Origin: Microbacteriaceae bacterium
Lineage (GTDB): Bacteria; Actinomycetota; Actinomycetes; Actinomycetales; Microbacteriaceae
Length of the DNA: 35,718 nt
Assembly: GCA_025465095.1 (NCBI GenBank)
Contig: JAODME010000006.1
Coordinates: forward strand, 1-35,718
Direction: 5' to 3'
In this document: in pieces, positions 30,947 through 35,718 of the stretch
Layout: each line of letters starts with the position of its first letter
Numbering within the stretch: position 1 is the first letter of the stretch
Translations under genes and position numbers: made by a program
Notes under the pieces: model-generated
The model's database searches: none
Told to the model about the DNA's origin: nothing
The model's input: only the letters and a program-made list of their open reading frames with translations

Positions 30947-33532
30947 ATGCCCCACGACCACACCAGCGCCGAGGACGGCCGCGACGACCCGCGAGGTTAT
31001 GACTTCGGCGCCATCCAGGACCGGTGGCTCGCGCACTGGGAGGAGACCAAGCCGTTCAGCACGGGGAACGCCGACGACAAGCGGCCTCGAAAGTACATTC
31101 TCGATATGTTCCCGTACCCGTCGGGTGACCTGCACATGGGGCACGCGGAAGCGTACGCGCTCGGCGATGTGATTGCACGGTACTGGCGGCAGCAGGGGTT
31201 CAACGTGCTGCACCCGATCGGCTGGGACTCCTTCGGGCTGCCGGCGGAGAACGCCGCGATCAAGCGCGGCATCGACCCCCGCGGTTGGACCTACGACAAC
31301 ATCGACCAGCAGAAGCGCACGATGAAGCGGTACGCGGCATCCTTCGACTGGGACCGCGTGCTGCACACGAGCGACCCCGAGTACTACAAGTGGAACCAGT
31401 GGCTGTTCCTGAAGATGTACGAGAAGGGCCTCGCCTACCGCAAGGACAGCTGGGTCAACTGGGATCCGGTAGACCAGACGGTGCTTGCGAACGAGCAGGT
31501 GCTGCCAGACGGCACCTCCGAGCGCAGCGGCGCCCTCGTGGTCAAGAAGAAGCTCACCCAGTGGTACCTGAAAATCACCGACTACGCCGACCGCCTGCTC
31601 GACGACCTCAATCAGCTGGAGGGCAGCTGGCCGAGCAAGGTGCTCGCCATGCAGCGCAACTGGATCGGTCGCTCCGTGGGTGCCGACGTCGACTTCGTCA
31701 TCGAGAACCGGGAGGCGAAAATCAGCGTCTTCACGACGCGACCCGACACCCTTCACGGCGTGACCTTCATGGTCGTCGCGCCCGACTCCGACCTCGCCGC
31801 TGAGCTCGTGCAGGATTCGACGCCGCAGGTGCAGGCCGAGTTCGCCGAGTACCTCACCCAGGTTCAGAAAACCAGTGAGATCGACCGCCAGGACGCGACG
31901 CGCGAGAAGACCGGCGTGTTCCTCGATCGTCACGCGATAAATCCCGTGAACGGGGAGCGGCTGCCGATCTGGGCCGCAGACTACGTGCTCTCCGACTACG
32001 GCCACGGTGCGATCATGGCAGTTCCGGCGCACGACCAGCGCGACCTCGACTTCGCGCGGAAGTTCAAGCTCCCTGTGCGCGTCGTCGTCGACACCAACGC
32101 GGTGGTCACCGGCGCGATCCCGGTCATCCCGGTCGACGCCGAGGGGAATCCGGAGCTTCCGGACGACCTTCCGCCGTTGGATCCCGCGGTGACCGGCGTC
32201 GCCCTGGTCGGGGAGGGGCGGATGTTGAACTCCGGCCCGCTCGACGGTCTCAGCAAATCCAATGCGATCCGCCGGATCACCGAGCAGCTCACCGCCGCAG
32301 GCAGTGGTCGCGCGGCGAAGAACTACCGTCTGCGCGACTGGCTGATCAGCCGACAGCGCTACTGGGGCACCCCCATCCCGATCATCCACGGCGCCGATGG
32401 AGAGCTCATCCCCGTACCGGAGGACCAGCTGCCCGTCCTGCTGCCGCCGACCGAGGGACTGGACCTCAAGCCGAAGGGATCTTCGCCGCTCGGCGCCGCA
32501 GAGGACTGGGTGAACGTCAGGAACCCGCTCACCGGCGAACCTGCCAAGCGGGACGCCGACACCATGGACACCTTCGTCGACAGCTCCTGGTACTTCCTGC
32601 GCTTTCTGAACCCTGATGACGAAACCCGTGCATTCGACCCGAAGGAGGCCGACAAGTGGGCACCGGTCGACCAGTACGTCGGTGGCGTGACCCACGCCAT
32701 CCTGCACCTGCTGTACGCCCGGTTCATCACGAAGGTGCTGTTCGACCTCGGCTACGTGAACTTCACCGAACCGTTCAGCGCACTGCTCAACCAGGGCATG
32801 GTGCTCATGGATGGCTCCGCAATGAGCAAGAGCAAGGGCAACCTTGTGCGGCTGAGCGACCAGCTCGACGAGCACGGCGTCGACGCCGTCCGCCTCACGA
32901 TGGCGTTCGCCGGCCCTCCGGAAGACGACATCGACTGGGCGGACGTCTCGCCGGCGGCATCCCGTCGGTTCCTCGCCCGCGCCTGGCGTCTCGCCGACGA
33001 CGTTACGAGCGCCCCTGAGGTCGAGTGGAAGACCGGGGATGCTGCGTTGCGGCGTGTCACTCACCGCTTCCTCGCCGAAGCGCCCGGCCTCATCGAGTCG
33101 TTCAAGTTCAACGTCGTCGTAGCCCGGATCATGGAACTCGTGAACGCCACCCGCAAGGTCATCGACACCGGCGCGGGCGGAGCGGACGCCGCCGTGCGCG
33201 AGGCCACGGAAACCGTCGCCCTCGGGCTCAGCCTCTTCGCCCCGTACACCGCCGAAGACATGTGGGAGAAACTGGGGTACCCGCCCTCGGTCGCCCTCTT
33301 CGGTTGGCGCAAGGCCGACCCCGTGCTGCTCGTCGAGGAGTCGGTCACCGCGGTGCTGCAGGTGAACGGCAAGGTGCGCGACCGCATCGAGGTGAGCCCG
33401 AAGATCACCGGCCCAGAGCTCGAGAAGCTCGCTCGCGCATCGTCGGGCGTGCTCCGCGCGGTGGGTGAGAGCGAGATCGCGACCGTCGTCGTGCGCGAGC
33501 CCCGACTCGTGAACGTCGTAACCCGGCGATGA
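30947..33532 (+). CDS. leuS: Leucyl-tRNA synthetase
   Basis: This class I aminoacyl-tRNA synthetase of 861 residues from the ATG at 30947 (883 from a TTG at 30881) charges tRNA-Leu. The HIGH-type motif [18 protein letters not shown] has its first histidine near residue 63. The editing domain includes [14 protein letters not shown] and [16 protein letters not shown], and the KMSKS-type motif is AMSKSKGN at about 625-632, with alanine replacing the first lysine. [11 protein letters not shown] and [11 protein letters not shown] are typical of bacterial LeuS. The ATG at 30947 has a weak GAGAG four bases upstream. The TTG at 30881 has neither a ribosome-binding site nor a good hexamer at the right distance. 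It lies before comEA and comEC as in other Microbacteriaceae. Confidence 0.95.
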   Translation: MPHDHTSAEDGRDDPRGYDFGAIQDRWLAHWEETKPFSTGNADDKRPRKYILDMFPYPSGDLHMGHAEAYALGDVIARYWRQQGFNVLHPIGWDSFGLPAENAAIKRGIDPRGWTYDNIDQQKRTMKRYAASFDWDRVLHTSDPEYYKWNQWLFLKMYEKGLAYRKDSWVNWDPVDQTVLANEQVLPDGTSERSGALVVKKKLTQWYLKITDYADRLLDDLNQLEGSWPSKVLAMQRNWIGRSVGADVDFVIENREAKISVFTTRPDTLHGVTFMVVAPDSDLAAELVQDSTPQVQAEFAEYLTQVQKTSEIDRQDATREKTGVFLDRHAINPVNGERLPIWAADYVLSDYGHGAIMAVPAHDQRDLDFARKFKLPVRVVVDTNAVVTGAIPVIPVDAEGNPELPDDLPPLDPAVTGVALVGEGRMLNSGPLDGLSKSNAIRRITEQLTAAGSGRAAKNYRLRDWLISRQRYWGTPIPIIHGADGELIPVPEDQLPVLLPPTEGLDLKPKGSSPLGAAEDWVNVRNPLTGEPAKRDADTMDTFVDSSWYFLRFLNPDDETRAFDPKEADKWAPVDQYVGGVTHAILHLLYARFITKVLFDLGYVNFTEPFSALLNQGMVLMDGSAMSKSKGNLVRLSDQLDEHGVDAVRLTMAFAGPPEDDIDWADVSPAASRRFLARAWRLADDVTSAPEVEWKTGDAALRRVTHRFLAEAPGLIESFKFNVVVARIMELVNATRKVIDTGAGGADAAVREATETVALGLSLFAPYTAEDMWEKLGYPPSVALFGWRKADPVLLVEESVTAVLQVNGKVRDRIEVSPKITGPELEKLARASSGVLRAVGESEIATVVVREPRLVNVVTRR

Positions 33533-33539
33533 GGCGGCG

Positions 33540-33566
33540 TCGCCGGTTGCTGTGCGGGACCGGCGA
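33540..33566 (+). terminator. Possible hairpin after leuS
   Basis: TCGCCGGT (33540-33547) pairs with ACCGGCGA (33559-33566) across an 11-base loop, starting eight bases after the leuS stop. No U-tract follows, so termination is uncertain. Confidence 0.3.
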
Positions 33567-33655
33567 TCCGCATGGGCACGACCGGATCAGGGCACGAGCC
33601 TGACCCGCCAAGGCGCTTTCGGCGAACCGGCCCGCGACTAGTCCTCCCCAACGGC

Positions 33656-33685
33656 GGCTCTTCCGGCGACGGCACGAGAAGAGCC
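33656..33685. repeat. Inverted repeat GGCTCTTC / GAAGAGCC before comEA
   Basis: A perfect 8-base arm pair with a 14-base spacer lies in the 194-base gap between leuS and comEA, about 30 bases upstream of the comEA -10 element. It could be a terminator stem without U-tract or a regulatory site upstream of comEA. No gene is visible in this gap. Confidence 0.35.
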
Positions 33686-33714
33686 AGCACGCTCTGCAGA
33701 ATGCCGCAGGTGCC

Positions 33715-33720
33715 TAGCCT
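33715..33720 (+). promoter_or_regulatory. -10 element TAGCCT of comEA (leaderless)
   Basis: TAGCCT ends exactly six bases before the ATG at 33727, so comEA probably has its own leaderless promoter and does not depend on leuS. Confidence 0.55.
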
Positions 33721-33726
33721 TCCGTC

Positions 33727-34371
33727 ATGACCTCGCCTGAACGGATTCTGGCGCCGCGCTCGGCTCGCGTTCGCGTCAGGCTCGGCGCAGCCGTCGTGCT
33801 CGTGCTCGTCGGGCTCGCCGTGACGATCATCGTCGTGACGCTCGGTGCGCGGGGCGCCACCACCGCACTCCCGCCGGAAGCCTCCCGTTCTGGTGCCGGC
33901 CCGACCACGGCGAACGACGCCGTCGGTGATCAGCCCACAGCGAGCATCTTCGTCCACCTGCTCGGCGCGGTGACCAGGCCTGGCCTCTACGAGCTGCGTG
34001 ACGGAGACCGCGCCGTCGATGCCGTGGCAGCAGCCGGCGGTTTCACGGCTACCGCCGATCAGGCCGGTCTCAACCTCGCCCGGCAGCTCACCGACGGCGA
34101 GCAGATCTACGTGCCCGTCATCGGTGAGGTTCCAGCCGGCCCACTACCGCCCGATGGCGCGGGGGCGGGCCAGGGCGCGGGTAAGGTCGACCTGAACTCG
34201 GCCGATGAAGCAACTCTCGACACGCTTCCCGGCGTCGGCCCGGCGACCGCGCAACGCATCCTCGACTGGCGCGAACAGAACGGGCGATTCACCGCGATCG
34301 AAGACCTGCTGAGCGTCACGGGCATCGGGGAGAAGACCTTCGCGGAGCTCAAGAACCTCGTGACGGTGTGA
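33727..34371 (+). CDS. comEA: ComEA family DNA-binding protein (SLBB plus helix-hairpin-helix)
   Basis: This 214-residue membrane-anchored protein has a basic N-terminus, one membrane span at about residues 20-40 (GAAVVLVLVGLAVTIIVV), a proline/alanine linker, an SLBB domain at about 72-135 (IFVHLLGAVTRPGLYELRDG, LNLARQLTDGEQIYVPV) and a helix-hairpin-helix pair at about 153-214 (VDLNSADEATLDTLPGVG, ITGIGEKTFAELKN-like VTGIGEKTFAELKNLV). In competent bacteria ComEA binds incoming double-stranded DNA outside the membrane. The length is normal for actinobacterial forms. The comEC gene starts within its stop codon, so the two are translated together. Confidence 0.92.
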   Translation: MTSPERILAPRSARVRVRLGAAVVLVLVGLAVTIIVVTLGARGATTALPPEASRSGAGPTTANDAVGDQPTASIFVHLLGAVTRPGLYELRDGDRAVDAVAAAGGFTATADQAGLNLARQLTDGEQIYVPVIGEVPAGPLPPDGAGAGQGAGKVDLNSADEATLDTLPGVGPATAQRILDWREQNGRFTAIEDLLSVTGIGEKTFAELKNLVTV

Positions 34372-35718
34372 GCGACACGGTCGACGGCGGCGGAGTGGAC
34401 CTTCGCCTGGCCATTCCCGCGCTATTCGCCTGGGTCGCCGTGGCAGCGGCGATCGCCTGGCCGGCTGCACTCGTCGCGCTCGCGGTCACCGCAGGAGCGA
34501 CCACAGGGCTCCTCGTCGTCGCGGCGGTCGTCGCGAGGTCCCGCCCCGCGCTCGGCGTCGCGGCGCTCGTCGCGTGCGCCGCGACACTTGTCCTGGCATC
34601 CGCCGCCGTCGACGCTCCCCAGCGGCGGCCGGCCTCGCTTCTCGAGGCGGCCAGCGCAGGACGGTTCATCGAGGCGACCGCCGAGACCACCCAGACAGCG
34701 TTCGAAACCACCGGATCCTTCACGGTGACGCTGACGAAGGTCACCGTCGGGGATACCGCGGTGAACGGATCGACCCCCGCGCGCGTGTTCGGCGCCCCAC
34801 CGGAACGAACCCTGGGCATCGGGGCGACGATCGCGGTGCGAGGAACACTCGCGGCGACCGCCCCTGAGGACGAACTCGCCTTTCTGCTGTTCACCGACGC
34901 GCCGCCAGAGCTGATCGCGCCGCCGCCATGGTACCTCGACTGGGCCAACGCTTTGAGGGCGAGATTCCGGGCGGCGGCGGCCGACTTGCCGGGTGACGGG
35001 GCCGCGCTGCTGCCCGGACTGGCGATCGGTGACACGAGCGCCGTCGGCACCGAGCTCGACGAGGCAATGATGACAAGCTCCCTGAGTCACCTGACCGCTG
35101 TATCCGGGGCGAACTGTGCCGTGGTGATCGGACTGATCATGGTCGCGGGCGGCGTGCTCGGCGTTCCCCGCGGCTGGCGGATCGCGTCATCCGCCTGCGT
35201 GCTCGTCAGTTTCGTCGTGCTCGTCACCCCCGAGCCGAGCGTCCTGCGAGCCGCGCTGATGGCGTTTCTCGTGCTGCTTTCACTCGCCGGGGGAAGGCCC
35301 GCGCGGGGAGTGCCGGTGCTTGGCCTCGCCGTGATCGGACTGCTCACCTTCGATCCGTGGCTCGCGCGCAGCTACGGGTTTGTGCTCTCGGTGCTCGCGA
35401 CGGCGGGGCTCCTGCTGCTCGCCGGCCCCCTCACCCGAACGCTCGGGCGGTGGCTGCCGATACCGGTCGCAGCGCTGATCGCGATTCCCCTGGCCGCGCA
35501 GCTGGCCTGCCAGCCGGTGCTCATTCTCTTGAATCCGTCGATTCCCACCTACGGGGTCGTCGCGAACGTGCTCGCTGGGCCCGCCGCGCCCACCGCCACC
35601 GTGCTCGGACTCCTCGCCTGCATCCTGCTGCCGTGGGCGGCGGGGGCCGGAACACTTCTCGCCATGCTCGCGTGGGTTCCGTCCGCATGGATCGCCGCCG
35701 TCGCGACGTTCTTCGCCG
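34368..35718 (+). CDS. comEC: ComEC/Rec2 family DNA uptake channel, 5' part
   Basis: The frame starts with GTG at 34368, overlapping the comEA stop by four bases (GTGA), and runs to the window edge without a stop, giving about 450 residues. Several N-terminal hydrophobic segments are followed by a strand-rich OB-like part (about 95-185). Then comes the competence domain with DGAALLPGLAIGDTS and the motif SSLSHLTAVSGANCAVVIG, where the family usually has HLLAISGLH. Many membrane spans follow (ASSACVLVSFVVLV, LRAALMAFLVLLSLAGGRPA). ComEC forms the membrane channel for single-stranded DNA import. The C-terminal metallo-beta-lactamase-like part, if present, lies beyond the window. Whether the host is naturally competent cannot be told from this. 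Confidence 0.92.
   Translation, partial: MSDTVDGGGVDLRLAIPALFAWVAVAAAIAWPAALVALAVTAGATTGLLVVAAVVARSRPALGVAALVACAATLVLASAAVDAPQRRPASLLEAASAGRFIEATAETTQTAFETTGSFTVTLTKVTVGDTAVNGSTPARVFGAPPERTLGIGATIAVRGTLAATAPEDELAFLLFTDAPPELIAPPPWYLDWANALRARFRAAAADLPGDGAALLPGLAIGDTSAVGTELDEAMMTSSLSHLTAVSGANCAVVIGLIMVAGGVLGVPRGWRIASSACVLVSFVVLVTPEPSVLRAALMAFLVLLSLAGGRPARGVPVLGLAVIGLLTFDPWLARSYGFVLSVLATAGLLLLAGPLTRTLGRWLPIPVAALIAIPLAAQLACQPVLILLNPSIPTYGVVANVLAGPAAPTATVLGLLACILLPWAAGAGTLLAMLAWVPSAWIAAVATFFA

Noticed and set aside
30872-33064. Long open frame of 730 codons on the minus strand, opposite leuS
   Set aside because: Same effect of high GC content opposite a certain gene; no recognisable domain and no start signals.
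1-35718. CRISPR array, tRNA, rRNA, transposase or phage genes
   Set aside because: No regularly spaced repeats, cloverleaf-like sequence or recombinase motifs were seen on reading either strand.

Overview
The window is a high-GC actinobacterial chromosome segment, most likely from the family Microbacteriaceae. The evidence is the base composition, a small DUF7882-type protein typical of that family, the leuS-comEA-comEC order, a GH15 trehalase/glucoamylase-like enzyme, and many genes whose start codon sits exactly six bases after a TAnnnT -10 hexamer (leaderless starts). No rRNA, tRNA, CRISPR array, IS element or phage gene was seen. The species cannot be named from the sequence.

Region 1 (about 1-6230) looks accessory, and all its genes are on the minus strand. 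It holds a decayed alcohol-dehydrogenase fragment, an 82-residue conserved small protein, a 912-residue LAL (MalT-like) LuxR regulator, and a three-gene unit of a DUF4386 membrane protein, an SRPBCC/START protein and a CPBP intramembrane protease. Two promoters here, one before the 82-residue gene and one before the DUF4386 unit, carry the same roughly 31-bp composite operator. It is made of overlapping GTGAT/ATCAC dyads and sits 9 bases upstream of the -10 hexamer in both. This is the best candidate for an undescribed regulatory circuit in the window.

Region 2 (6230-12955) has three small proteins (58, 85 and 107 aa), an unusual SDR-type oxidoreductase with an extra Cys4-like site and no canonical catalytic tyrosine, then on the plus strand a nucleoside hydrolase overlapping a Ski2-like DEAD/DEAH helicase, and a flavin reductase-like protein.

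Region 3 (12984-19428) has two alpha/beta hydrolases followed by a DHA2-type MFS exporter, a UbiA prenyltransferase, a quinone oxidoreductase divergent from a 162-residue unknown protein, and a FUSC transporter-like protein.

Region 4 (19478-27884) has a GH15 enzyme divergent from a glucose-6-phosphate dehydrogenase, an App1-type phosphatase divergent from a TetR regulator with an AT-rich operator, and a complete four-gene osmoprotectant (glycine betaine/choline-type) ABC importer ending in a strong hairpin.

Region 5 (27887-35718) has a DedA protein and a PabC-like aminotransferase class IV enzyme, divergent by only 11 bp from pabB (p-aminobenzoate branch of folate synthesis). Then come leuS, comEA and comEC, the last running off the window edge.
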